53,653 nucleotides of DNA, taken from NCBI GenBank assembly GCA_016789365.1, contig JAEURH010000009.1, positions 1 through 53,653 of the forward strand, written 5' to 3'. A program made the translations under genes and the position numbers. Source of the stretch: Anaerolineales bacterium (GTDB lineage: Bacteria > Chloroflexota > Anaerolineae > Anaerolineales > Villigracilaceae). Below, piece after piece: positions 33,899-42,780 of this stretch (positions are counted from its first letter, which is position 1; every line of letters begins with the position of its first letter). The notes under the pieces were generated by a model. It did not search any database. It had not been told where the DNA came from and saw only the letters and a program-made list of their open reading frames with translations.

Positions 33899-35344
33899 CT
33901 ATGCACAAGCCGCTAAAACAGTTTCAAATTTATTTAATGCATCATCTATCACTTCATTCGTATCCGCCATAGATGTATACATGCGTGAACCCGCCAATGT
34001 GATTAATCCTTGCGAGGTATACGCCGCGCCCATTTCTTCCATCATGTGTTTGCGTGGTTTTAATTCTTTCAACAAACGAAATGGATTTCGTAAATCTAAT
34101 AACATCACGCCTGATGTTTCTAAATGCACAATCGAACCTTGGTTATAAGCAACAAATGGCAAATCATATTTTTCAATTATTTTTTGTAAGCCTTGTGCAA
34201 GTCTGTCACCTGCACGCCCCGCAATCACAGGTGCATTTGTTTTTTCCATTTCGAACAATGAGTAATATCCCGCCACACACGAAAGCGGATTTGCTGAAAG
34301 CGTTCCACCAATATAAGCACGTTCACCAATTCCACCAATGCCCGCCGCAAAACGTTGAATCACTTCCGCTCGCCCACCCACACCGCCCGCCATTGGGTAA
34401 CCGCCTGTAATACATTTTCCAAAAACAGTTAAATCTGGTTTTACATTAAAGAAACCTTGAGCACCACCCAAACCAACACGAAAACCAGTAACAACTTCAT
34501 CGAAAATCAGAAGCGCACCAAACTCATCACACAACTCACGAACCTTTTGATTGAAGTCAAACGGCACAGGTCGCGTGCCTGATTCTGGTCCTAATGGTTC
34601 TACAATCACCGCCGCAGTTCCGCCTCTTAATTGATTCAAAATTAATTGACGCTTCAAGGATGCTAAATTGTTTGGAAAAAATTCTTTGGTTGATACACTT
34701 CCACCACGCGGGATGCCAGTCGCTTCTAACCTGCCCGTGCCTGGGATGTGTAACCCATACACCATGCTATCACTCCAGCCATGATACGCTCCGCCCACCT
34801 TGATAACTATTTTTTTCTTTGTATATGCTCTCGCCGCACGAATCGCCGCCATGACGCTTTCAGTCCCAGACCCCAGCATGCGAAACATTTCTACATTGGG
34901 CATGAAGCGATTAATTAATTTTGCTAACTTCAATTCATATTCATGGAACAAACCTGTCACAGGTCCACAAGACTTTAACATCTCAAGAACTTTTTCACGC
35001 ACAGGCTCGTAATTACTGCCTAATACAGTTGGACCGCCTGCTTGTAAAAAATCAATATAACGATTTCCATCGGCATCCCATAAATATGCACCCTCAGTTT
35101 TTTCAATGGCTAACGGGAATGGATAATTAAATGCTAAGTTATGTTGCACACCACCAGGGATATATTTCTTAGCTTCGTCTGTTAATTCTTTTGAGCGTTT
35201 ACATTGCTCATCAAAATAAGATAAAAACTCCGTCATCTTATCGCGTTTGATTGAACGCAATGGCTGACGAATTAAGTTATTTAATTTTTTATAAATTTCA
35301 TTTACATCGTGATATTCACGAATGGCATATCCTTGTTCAGTCAT
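33899..35344 (-). CDS. Class III aminotransferase (glutamate-1-semialdehyde aminomutase-like)
   Basis: The start at 35344 (MTEQGYAIREYHDV) has GGAG upstream; a longer reading to 35422 overlaps the aldolase gene. The 481-aa PLP enzyme has GSGTESVMAAIRAAR, Asp282 in FDEVVTGFR and Schiff-base Lys310 in VFGKCITGGYPMAGG. Besides GSA aminomutases this branch contains aminotransferases of amino-sugar and secondary metabolism. In an operon with an aldolase and a sugar kinase, a catabolic role on an amino or keto sugar is more likely than haem synthesis. A 60-residue N-terminal extension before the family core is unusual. Confidence 0.88.
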   Translation of the reverse strand: MTEQGYAIREYHDVNEIYKKLNNLIRQPLRSIKRDKMTEFLSYFDEQCKRSKELTDEAKKYIPGGVQHNLAFNYPFPLAIEKTEGAYLWDADGNRYIDFLQAGGPTVLGSNYEPVREKVLEMLKSCGPVTGLFHEYELKLAKLINRFMPNVEMFRMLGSGTESVMAAIRAARAYTKKKIVIKVGGAYHGWSDSMVYGLHIPGTGRLEATGIPRGGSVSTKEFFPNNLASLKRQLILNQLRGGTAAVIVEPLGPESGTRPVPFDFNQKVRELCDEFGALLIFDEVVTGFRVGLGGAQGFFNVKPDLTVFGKCITGGYPMAGGVGGRAEVIQRFAAGIGGIGERAYIGGTLSANPLSCVAGYYSLFEMEKTNAPVIAGRAGDRLAQGLQKIIEKYDLPFVAYNQGSIVHLETSGVMLLDLRNPFRLLKELKPRKHMMEEMGAAYTSQGLITLAGSRMYTSMADTNEVIDDALNKFETVLAACA

Positions 35345-35345
35345 T

Positions 35346-36032
35346 TTATTCTCCGCCAGTTGCTTTCTCGCCTTTTTCAATTTTCTTTTGGTCTTTACGC
35401 AATTTCGAAAAGGCAACTTCACGCACAGCCAGCGGAATTTTGCTAATTTTTCTCTCGCTACAAATGGCTAATAAATAAGCAAGCGCACATTTTTCTAAAA
35501 TTTCTACGTTATGAACAGCCCGTTCCATATCGTGACCAAATATCAACGCGCCGTGATTTTGCATCATATAAGCGTTGTTATGATTTTTGACATGCTTCGC
35601 CACCATGTTTTTCAAAAGCGAAGTTCCCGACGGGGCATACGGAATAATATCTACACGACGACCAAGAAAACGGGCTTGTTCGTCAAACAAAGTAGGGATT
35701 GGTGATTTAATTAATGTCAATGCACTTGTATACACTTGATGCGTATGCACAATTGCATTCACATCTTTGCGGACTTGATATACCGCGCCATGCATTGCCG
35801 ATTCGACTGAAGGTTTCAGTTCACCTTCAATGACATTCAAATCAAAATCCAACACACACACATCTTCTGGCTTCATTTTCATGTAATCGTAATTGGAAGG
35901 TGTAATTACAAAAGCATCCTGACCGACTACACGCAACGAAAGGTTGCCACCAGTCGCCATCAAATAGCCTTTGTGTACAAGTTTCTGGGCGGTTTCGACA
36001 ATTTGTTGTTTCAAAGCATAAAAGTCTGACAT
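35346..36032 (-). CDS. Class II aldolase/adducin-family protein
   Basis: The 228 aa match fuculose-phosphate aldolases: ATGGNLSLR for phosphate binding, Glu78 in SVESAMH as the likely acid/base, zinc ligands His96 and His98 in VHTHQ and His160 in QNHGAL. It would cleave a sugar phosphate to dihydroxyacetone phosphate and an aldehyde, or act as an epimerase or decarboxylase, which share this fold. It is the first gene of the minus-strand operon, transcribed from the promoter that overlaps the TetR palindrome. Confidence 0.9.
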   Translation of the reverse strand: MSDFYALKQQIVETAQKLVHKGYLMATGGNLSLRVVGQDAFVITPSNYDYMKMKPEDVCVLDFDLNVIEGELKPSVESAMHGAVYQVRKDVNAIVHTHQVYTSALTLIKSPIPTLFDEQARFLGRRVDIIPYAPSGTSLLKNMVAKHVKNHNNAYMMQNHGALIFGHDMERAVHNVEILEKCALAYLLAICSERKISKIPLAVREVAFSKLRKDQKKIEKGEKATGGE

Positions 36033-36062
36033 AGTTTTTTTCCAGTTTATATTTTCTTCTGC

Positions 36063-36091
36063 ATTTTAGATTGTAATCTTGACACTGTCAA
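36063..36091 (-). promoter_or_regulatory. Promoter of the aldolase operon
   Basis: On the minus strand TTGACA (36091-36086), a 17-nt spacer and TAAAAT (36068-36063) form a good sigma70-type promoter. Its -35 box lies inside the palindrome, so a bound regulator would block it. Confidence 0.7.
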
Positions 36092-36095
36092 GATT
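36075..36095. promoter_or_regulatory. Perfect 21-bp palindrome, candidate TetR operator
   Basis: AATCTTGACA, C and TGTCAAGATT are perfectly symmetric. TTGACA occurs on both strands inside it, one per divergent gene. A further half-like CAAGATTGTCA (36102-36112) lies just before the tetR start. The position between the regulator and its divergent operon is typical for TetR operators. Confidence 0.75.
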
Positions 36096-36114
36096 TTAAG
36101 GCAAGATTGTCATT

Positions 36115-36714
36115 ATGAAATCGAAAACCTACCACCATGGTGATTTGAAAAACGCTTTGATAAAAGCAGGTGTAGAAATTTTGGCAAAAGAAGGCATTGG
36201 AAAATTAAGCCTGCGAAAAGTAGCATTAAAGGCTGGCGTTAGCCACACTGCCCCCTACTCACATTTTTCAGATAAACAATCTCTGATCGCGGCAATTTCA
36301 ACAGAAGGGTTTCAAAGATTATCGAAAGCATTAGATTCTGCAATTAAATCTCATGCAAATAATCCAAAGAAACAGTTAATCGAAGGCGCACAGGCGTATG
36401 TCAAGTTTGCTTTAGCCAACAAAGATATTTTCAAAATTATGTTTTCGAGTGCACTGGAAAAAGAAAAGGATTATCCCGCCTTTGTAGAAGTTTCTCAAAA
36501 AGCATTTATTCAAGTGATAGATATTGTTCGGACATGTCAAGAAGCGAACATAATTAAGTCTGGTGAAGCGGATGTGTTAGCAGTTATTATTTGGGGGCAA
36601 GTACATGGCATCATTGCTCTGGCAATAGAAGGTCAAATATCACATACTGTTTTAGAAAAAAAATCTTTGCAAGAAATTGTTACCCAAGCAATAGAACAAG
36701 CGATAAAGAGTTAA
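36115..36714 (+). CDS. TetR-family regulator
   Basis: The 199-aa protein has an N-terminal helix-turn-helix (about 10-57: ALIKAGVEILAKEGIG, then LRKVALKAGVSHTAPYSHF) and a helical ligand domain of the TetR_C_33/WHG type, with the IIWGQVHGIIALA segment. It most likely represses itself and the divergent aldolase operon through the palindrome at 36075-36095. No ribosome site precedes the ATG, and promoter geometry would allow a leaderless transcript. Confidence 0.92.
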   Translation: MKSKTYHHGDLKNALIKAGVEILAKEGIGKLSLRKVALKAGVSHTAPYSHFSDKQSLIAAISTEGFQRLSKALDSAIKSHANNPKKQLIEGAQAYVKFALANKDIFKIMFSSALEKEKDYPAFVEVSQKAFIQVIDIVRTCQEANIIKSGEADVLAVIIWGQVHGIIALAIEGQISHTVLEKKSLQEIVTQAIEQAIKS

Positions 36715-36742
36715 TTTTTTCAATACTTACGTTGATATTAGG

Positions 36743-39700
36743 TTAACCCTTGTTCATCAACCCTTGATATAAAGTCACAGTCTCAGGCAGGGGTTTAGTA
36801 TTCAGTTCGGTTTGCAGAATCAGGTTGAGGTCAGAAAAGATGCGAGAAACTTCGGCGCGGTTATTGGATTCGGCGTAGGCTTTCATCGCTAGGCAATATA
36901 AATCTTCATTGAGCGGGTCAAGTGGAATCGCTTTTTCAATATGTGCAACGGCTTGTTTTGGATTTTGATTTGTTAAATAAAAAGTTGTCAGTTCTTGCAA
37001 AGCGATGAGATATGATTGCATCAATCTTCTGCGTTCGGGAAAAACCCACTCGTAATATAAATTTTGCAAATATTCGCCGCGATATAAATTGACAGCACGT
37101 TCATACCACTCTGCGCGTTGATTTTGATTATTGATAGCGCGCGCTTGCGCCAATGCAGAATTAAATTCATCCACATCAATTGTGAAGCGCGCGGAATCAA
37201 GCCAATACTCACCCACTTCAACCAAAATCAAACGCGGATTTTCTTCTCCGATTTTTAGTGCATTTCGCAAACGTGATAAAGCAGTATGAAATGCCGTGCG
37301 GCTGGTTGATTCTTTTTCACCCCAAATTGCATCGAAGGCTTTATCGGCTGGCGTTTTTTGTCCGCGCATGGTGACGAAGTAAGCGAGCAAATCTCGTGCT
37401 TTGGCTGAGACCCAACGCTCTTGTGAAATCTCTTCTCCATTTAATAGCACGCGGAAATTCCCGAAGCATTGCACTTGAATCGAAGTACGGTTTGGAATAG
37501 AAACTTGAATTGTTTTTTCTGGTAAGTTTTCTAAAACTTTTTCAAGGAATGGACTTTTTTCGCCCGCATTGATTAATGCTTCAGTGACAATTTGTGAGCG
37601 TACGCCTTGGTCTAAAAACAATTGAAAGACGCGCGATGTTTCAATTAAACGTAATGCTTTTCTTGCATACGTTAATCCACTTTCGTTGCGTTTGGTTTCC
37701 AAATGAATATAAGCCAAACCAAAATACACCATCGCTAACGGAATGCGAAATTGACGGCGTTCGCCTACTTCAATTAATTCTGTAAAAAGCGATTCGGCTT
37801 TTTCTAGTTGACGATTCTCTAATGCCACATCTGCTAACACACTTCGGCAGACATACGCTTCATACGTGTCGGGGTTGCCTATGTAAGACCACAACGCACC
37901 TTCTGCTAATTGACGGGCTTCATCAACACGACCTTGCCCACACAAGTTATATGCTAAAAATCCTGTTGCCATTAATTGTTCATAAGATGCTAAACCCAAC
38001 TGCTGACCAATTTCCATGCCTTGACGCAAACTCGCTTCGGCGCGCGCTGTTTCACCTAAGCGAGTTAATACATTTCCTAAAGCCGTATATGCGCTCGGCA
38101 ATAATTCTTTGAGATGCAACGTTTGTGCAATTTGTAAACCACGTTCGGCATGATGCAATGCTTTATCTAATTCACGCCAATATAAAAATGGAGTCACTAA
38201 ACTAATATAAGCCTGTGCGCTGATTGGAGAAAATTCTTCGGGAGCAATTTGCAACGCTTCTTGACAATATCTAACTGTGGCTTGCGGGTCGCCATGCCAC
38301 CAACAAATTTGACCCAATGATTGTAAAAAATTTGCCCGTGATAAAGGACTAATGTCATTCCATGCTAAGCGTGCTTCTTCAATGGCTCGTTCGGCAATTT
38401 CACGCCCGTTATCCATGCCTGTTAAGAAACCAACACTTTTTGCCAAAGCCATTAATGCTTCAGCCCGCGCGACGTGATTCACATCTGCAAGTGATAAGGC
38501 TTCATTGGATAATGTTTCCGCTTGGCGATAATTGCCTTGCGCGCGATTGATTTCTGCCAAGCGAGTTAATGCACGGCACACGCCACTTGAATTATATTGT
38601 GATGCAAATGAGTAACGCGCTTCTTCATAAGATGCCATTGCCGCACTTGTTTGCCCAAGCCGCCAATGCGTATTGCCATGTTGCAATAATAATTCAGGGT
38701 TGGCTATCATTAAGTCGGCAGGTAAGGCATTCAAATAACGATGCAATACTTCCACACGTCCACGCTCAACATAATCACTCGCAAAGATAGATACCACGCG
38801 TGCGGCGGATTCATAATCCCGCGCATTAAGATAATGACTCAATGCGACTTCCAACTCACCTTGCGATTCATAATGCACGCCCGCGCTTCTTTCTAGGCTG
38901 ATAACTGATTCTGCTTCGACGCGTTGTACTCGGCTGAGAAGAAACTCACGAAACAAATAATGATAGCGATACCATTTTCTGTGCGAATCTAAACTGGAAA
39001 GAAAAAGATTCTGCTTTTCTAATTCTTCTAAAACAGTTTGCGAATCTGTTACATTCGCCACAACATTACAAGCAGAAGCATCCATTTGCCCGAGAATAGA
39101 AGTGCGCAATAAAAATTCTTGCATATCTTCAGGTAAGCGTTTGAACACTTCTTCGGCTAAATAATCAAATACAAATTGTTGTGAACCGCTCAAACCTGAA
39201 AGCATGGCATTGACATCTTGTGCATCACGCCCACTTAACGAAGAACGGATAATTTGCAAAGCCGCCGCCCAGCCTTCGGTCTTTTCACTTAATAAATTCA
39301 AACTTTCGTTTGGCAAACTTGGTAAATCGGATTGCATCCATTTGGTCACTTCATCGTCACGGAAGCGTAAAGCGGAGGCGCGTAATTCTGCCAGTTGACC
39401 ACGCGCGCGTAATTTTGCTAACCCCAGCGGAGGGTCAACGCGTGTTGAAATAATGATGTGCAATCCATCGGGAGCATTTTCAAGAAAAAAATCTATCAGT
39501 TGGTGAACAACGGGGCTAGCAACATAATGATAATCTTCTAAAACGATTATCCATGGCGAAATGATTTGTTCAGCAAGTTCATTAAGTAGAACGGTCAGCA
39601 CCCGTTGTGGTGAAATGGACTCGGCACTATCCAGCAAAGACTGCGCGGTTTGCCCGATGGCGCGGGTAAGCGATTCGGGCGCTTGCTTCATACTCCGCAA

Positions 39701-39967
39701 GGATTCGATGAGGTAGGTTAAAAAAACGGTCGGGTCTGAATCTTGAGCGTCTAGCGTGAACCAACTATAAGCTAGGTCAGAGGCGTTAATAAAGTCAGCT
39801 AGCAAAGTCGTTTTGCCGTATCCTGCTGGGGCTGAGATTAAAGTCAATCTCTTATCGGCGTTGGCTTGAAGCCAATCTAATAGTCGTGGTCGGGGAAGGG
39901 CATCGGCGCGCGGGCGTGGAACGAGAAATTTCGTCCGCAGAAGAATAGATGGTTTCATCTTTTTCAA
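36743..39967 (-). CDS. STAND ATPase regulator with C-terminal SARP/BTAD domain
   Basis: The 1074-aa protein is MalT-like at the N-terminus: P-loop SAPAGYGKTT (about 45-54), Walker B IIVLEDYHYV, and a winged-helix/arm region to about 400. Then come many TPR-like helical repeats (about 400-800). The C-terminus has an OmpR-type winged helix (about 835-930, FGNFRVLLNG, then TAFHTALSRLRNAL) and a BTAD helical domain (about 935-1074). So the DNA-binding part is SARP-type rather than LuxR-type. It is divergent from the dipeptide-type ABC operon and probably activates it through the heptamer repeats in the spacer. An alternative start is 39958. Confidence 0.92.
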   Translation of the reverse strand: MKKMKPSILLRTKFLVPRPRADALPRPRLLDWLQANADKRLTLISAPAGYGKTTLLADFINASDLAYSWFTLDAQDSDPTVFLTYLIESLRSMKQAPESLTRAIGQTAQSLLDSAESISPQRVLTVLLNELAEQIISPWIIVLEDYHYVASPVVHQLIDFFLENAPDGLHIIISTRVDPPLGLAKLRARGQLAELRASALRFRDDEVTKWMQSDLPSLPNESLNLLSEKTEGWAAALQIIRSSLSGRDAQDVNAMLSGLSGSQQFVFDYLAEEVFKRLPEDMQEFLLRTSILGQMDASACNVVANVTDSQTVLEELEKQNLFLSSLDSHRKWYRYHYLFREFLLSRVQRVEAESVISLERSAGVHYESQGELEVALSHYLNARDYESAARVVSIFASDYVERGRVEVLHRYLNALPADLMIANPELLLQHGNTHWRLGQTSAAMASYEEARYSFASQYNSSGVCRALTRLAEINRAQGNYRQAETLSNEALSLADVNHVARAEALMALAKSVGFLTGMDNGREIAERAIEEARLAWNDISPLSRANFLQSLGQICWWHGDPQATVRYCQEALQIAPEEFSPISAQAYISLVTPFLYWRELDKALHHAERGLQIAQTLHLKELLPSAYTALGNVLTRLGETARAEASLRQGMEIGQQLGLASYEQLMATGFLAYNLCGQGRVDEARQLAEGALWSYIGNPDTYEAYVCRSVLADVALENRQLEKAESLFTELIEVGERRQFRIPLAMVYFGLAYIHLETKRNESGLTYARKALRLIETSRVFQLFLDQGVRSQIVTEALINAGEKSPFLEKVLENLPEKTIQVSIPNRTSIQVQCFGNFRVLLNGEEISQERWVSAKARDLLAYFVTMRGQKTPADKAFDAIWGEKESTSRTAFHTALSRLRNALKIGEENPRLILVEVGEYWLDSARFTIDVDEFNSALAQARAINNQNQRAEWYERAVNLYRGEYLQNLYYEWVFPERRRLMQSYLIALQELTTFYLTNQNPKQAVAHIEKAIPLDPLNEDLYCLAMKAYAESNNRAEVSRIFSDLNLILQTELNTKPLPETVTLYQGLMNKG

Positions 39968-39974
39968 TTATATC

Positions 39975-40014
39975 TGCAAACTTTTTGCAAACGGGGCATG
40001 TTAAGATTGCAACA
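39975..40014 (+). promoter_or_regulatory. TGCAAAC direct repeats on an 11-bp period, candidate SARP operator
   Basis: TGCAAAC occurs at 39975-39981 and 39986-39992, and TGCAACA at 40008-40014, so the starts are 11 and 22 bp apart. SARP regulators are known to bind 7-bp direct repeats with an 11-bp period, about 8 bp before the -10 box. Here TTAAGAT (40001-40007) begins 8 bp after the second repeat, and TATAAG (40022-40027) 7 bp after the third. The neighbour gene encodes a SARP-type regulator. Confidence 0.6.
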
Positions 40015-40041
40015 CTACCTTTATAAGAAAGAGGAGAATCT

Positions 40042-41673
40042 ATGAAACGCTTTAATTTGTTCGTGACCGTGTTTGTTTTACTGGCTGTGGCGTTGAGTTC
40101 GTGTGCGCCAGCCGCCACCCAAGCCCCGCCTGAAGCCACAGAAGCGGCGGCAACGGAAGCCCCCACCGAAGCCCCTCCGCCAGCCCCATCCGTGTTGAAA
40201 ATTGCCAACACTGCCAACATCACCACTTGGGACCCGATTGCTTCGTTCTCAACCGAAGCGGCGTATATGGCGAATGTGTATGAGCAGTTGATTCGCATCA
40301 ACCCGCCTGGCTCTGCTGAACAGTACACGCCATTGCTTGCCACAAGTTGGGAATCAAATGAAGATGGTACAGTGTGGACGTTTTACTTGCGCGAAGGTGT
40401 GACTTTCCATGATGGTGAACCAATGAATGCCGATGCTGTGGTTAAATCTTTGGATGCCGCACGCACAGAAGGCGGCGCCTCATTCATTTGGTGGATGGTA
40501 GATAGCATTGAAGCAGTTGATGATTTAACTGTGAGATTCAATTTGAGCGTTGCCGCACCAATTGACTTAATCGCTTCTTCTTTATATGCGGCGTGGATTG
40601 TCAGCCCGAAAGCATTAGATGCCGCCGCGGCAGATGAAAACTACTGGGCAGACGGCAAAGAAGCAGGCACAGGTCCGTATGTAATTGAATCGTATGTGCC
40701 AGACCAAGAAATCGTTTTCCAAGCCTATGAAAATTATTGGGGTGGCTGGGAAGATAATCAATTTGATACTGTGTTAGTGCAAATTGTGCCAGAAGCATTG
40801 ACTCAACAACAAATGCTTGAATCTGGTGACGTTGATTTGGTCACTCGTATTCCAAGCGAAAATTATGTCGCATTCAAAAACAACCCAGATTTTACTTATC
40901 GTGAAGAGCCTTCTTTCTTTAACTATGTTGGCTATTTCAACACTTTGCGCCCGCCATTAGATAATGCCAAAGTTCGCCAAGCACTTTCGTATGCTATTCC
41001 GTATGAAGATATTATCAAAATCGGTGCAAAAGGACTTGGCACTCAAAGCCGTGGACCTGTACCCGCTGGTGTGTTCCCATGGTCAGAAGATGTGCCACAA
41101 TATACCTATGATTTAGACAAAGCCAGAGAGTTATTAAAAGAAGCAGGTTATGAAGGTGGCGGATTTAGTCTGCGCTTAACCTATGCCGCAGAAAATGCCA
41201 CTCACGAAGCCTATGCCCCACTCATCAAAGACTCTTTTGCCCAAATTGGTGTGGATGTGACCATTGAGGCAATTGCCTTTAACCAACAATGGGAAGAAGC
41301 CAAAGCCGACCCAGCCAATGCACAAGATATATTCCTTGTTTTGTATTGGCCCACTTACTCCGATGCAGGTGCAGATAATTTATGGTCTTTGTTCTATTAC
41401 ACCGAAAAACCATTCTTCAATCTCTCCTATTGGAACAATGCTGATTACAATGCTTTGATTGATGAAGCAGGTGCATTGGTTGTCAGCGACCGCGCCGCAT
41501 CACAAGCAAAATATGTTGAAGCGATGAATTTACTATATGAAGAAGCACCCGGTCTCTTCTTCTTCGATACCAAAGCAGTCTTCATCATTCCAAACAGCAT
41601 TGAAGGCTTCCAGTACAATTTGAACTATCCATTTGTTCAATACTTCTTCTATGATTTGAGACCCGCAAATTAA
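40042..41673 (+). CDS. ABC transporter family 5 solute-binding lipoprotein (dipeptide type)
   Basis: The 543-aa protein has a signal peptide with lipobox (ALSSC, Cys at about 21), a Thr/Glu/Ala/Pro linker (TQAPPEATEAAATEAPTEA) and the SBP_bac_5 fold (ITTWDPIASFSTEAAYMANV onward). It captures oligopeptides or similar compounds and delivers them to the permease pair at 41757 and 42781. GAGGAG precedes the start. It is the first gene of a five-gene importer plus amidase operon. Confidence 0.93.
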   Translation: MKRFNLFVTVFVLLAVALSSCAPAATQAPPEATEAAATEAPTEAPPPAPSVLKIANTANITTWDPIASFSTEAAYMANVYEQLIRINPPGSAEQYTPLLATSWESNEDGTVWTFYLREGVTFHDGEPMNADAVVKSLDAARTEGGASFIWWMVDSIEAVDDLTVRFNLSVAAPIDLIASSLYAAWIVSPKALDAAAADENYWADGKEAGTGPYVIESYVPDQEIVFQAYENYWGGWEDNQFDTVLVQIVPEALTQQQMLESGDVDLVTRIPSENYVAFKNNPDFTYREEPSFFNYVGYFNTLRPPLDNAKVRQALSYAIPYEDIIKIGAKGLGTQSRGPVPAGVFPWSEDVPQYTYDLDKARELLKEAGYEGGGFSLRLTYAAENATHEAYAPLIKDSFAQIGVDVTIEAIAFNQQWEEAKADPANAQDIFLVLYWPTYSDAGADNLWSLFYYTEKPFFNLSYWNNADYNALIDEAGALVVSDRAASQAKYVEAMNLLYEEAPGLFFFDTKAVFIIPNSIEGFQYNLNYPFVQYFFYDLRPAN

Positions 41674-41693
41674 TTGACCTTCACCCTATAAAA

Positions 41694-41745
41694 CGTCCCG
41701 CAGGTTGCTCGAATAATATTTTCTATTGTTCAAACCTGCGGGACG
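41694..41745. repeat. CGTCCCGCAGG inverted repeat before the permease gene
   Basis: CGTCCCGCAGGTT (41694-41706) and AACCTGCGGGACG (41733-41745) are exact reverse complements around a 26-nt loop. The same CGTCCCGCAGG word is found at 53366-53376 in another palindrome. Confidence 0.7.
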
Positions 41746-41756
41746 GTTCTTAAGCT

Positions 41757-42779
41757 ATGCGACAACTTGAATTTATCCTCCGCCGTTTGCTCACGTCAAT
41801 ATTTGTTTTGTTTGGCGTATCCATCATCACGTTTTTTATTGCGCGTGTTGTGCCAAACGATGCCGCCGCGTTATACATCGGTCCCAAAGCACGCCCCGAA
41901 GAAATTGAACGCGTGCGCATCAAACTTGGTTTAGACAAACCCCTGCCCACGCAATACGCCATTTACATGAGCGAATTATTACAAGGCGATTTAGGCAATT
42001 CCATTTCCACCAAACGCCCCATCACCGAAGAAATTTCAGGTCGCCTGCCAGCCACACTTGAATTACTTTTCGCAGGTATGTTTCTTGCCACGCTCATCGG
42101 CGTTCCGCTTGGCGTACTCAGCGCACAATGGCAAAACAAACTGCCCGATACATTTGTGCGTTTTATTTCCATCGTTGGCGTTTCGATGCCAGCCTTCTTT
42201 CTCGGACTTATTCTTCAAATTATTTTCTTTCGCAATTTAGATTTACTTCCGCTTGCCGGCAGATTAGATAGCGATATGCGATTCGTTAGCCCGGTGACAG
42301 AGATTACGCGCTTCATCGTTATCGATTCATTCTTGACCCAAAACTGGGTGGCGTTTCAGGATGCTTTGCTTCACCTCATCCTCCCCGCCTTTACCTTAGC
42401 CGCCTACCCCATCGGACTCATCGCCCGCATGACACGCGCCGCCATGCTCGAAGTGCTAGAACAAGATTACATCCGCACTGCCCGCGCTTATGGAATCAAA
42501 AACAACATCATCATTTATTTGTATGCACTCAAAAACGCAATCTCACCAACATTAACTGTGATTGGTTTAACGTTTGCATTTGCATTAACTGGCACATTCT
42601 TTGTTGAAATTATTTTTAACTGGCCTGGCTTAGGTTTATTTACTGTTCGTTCCTTAACCAATTTAGATTATCCCGCCATCATGGGTGTGACTTTATTCGG
42701 CGCACTCGGCTATGTGATGATTAACTTAATCGTTGATTTGCTACAAGCATGGATAGACCCGCGCGTGAGTTTGAATTGA
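41757..42779 (+). CDS. Dipeptide-type ABC transporter permease (DppB-like)
   Basis: The 340-aa membrane protein begins MRQLEFILRRLLTSIFVLFGVSIITFF with the first membrane helix, and has five more helices. The EAA loop contains MLEVLEQDYIRTARAYGI, which contacts the ATPase. It pairs with the next gene. It starts 11 nt after the repeat, without a clear ribosome site. Confidence 0.94.
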   Translation: MRQLEFILRRLLTSIFVLFGVSIITFFIARVVPNDAAALYIGPKARPEEIERVRIKLGLDKPLPTQYAIYMSELLQGDLGNSISTKRPITEEISGRLPATLELLFAGMFLATLIGVPLGVLSAQWQNKLPDTFVRFISIVGVSMPAFFLGLILQIIFFRNLDLLPLAGRLDSDMRFVSPVTEITRFIVIDSFLTQNWVAFQDALLHLILPAFTLAAYPIGLIARMTRAAMLEVLEQDYIRTARAYGIKNNIIIYLYALKNAISPTLTVIGLTFAFALTGTFFVEIIFNWPGLGLFTVRSLTNLDYPAIMGVTLFGALGYVMINLIVDLLQAWIDPRVSLN

Positions 42780-42780
42780 T

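Noticed and set aside
33899-35344. HemL, glutamate-1-semialdehyde aminomutase for haem synthesis
   Set aside because: The fold matches, but the sugar-type operon, TetR control and N-terminal extension do not fit a haem gene.
39852-40343. 163-aa minus-strand ORF over the regulator start and the binding-protein gene
   Set aside because: It is antisense to a clear lipoprotein signal and linker; its Ala/Ser-rich content mirrors the GC-rich linker codons.
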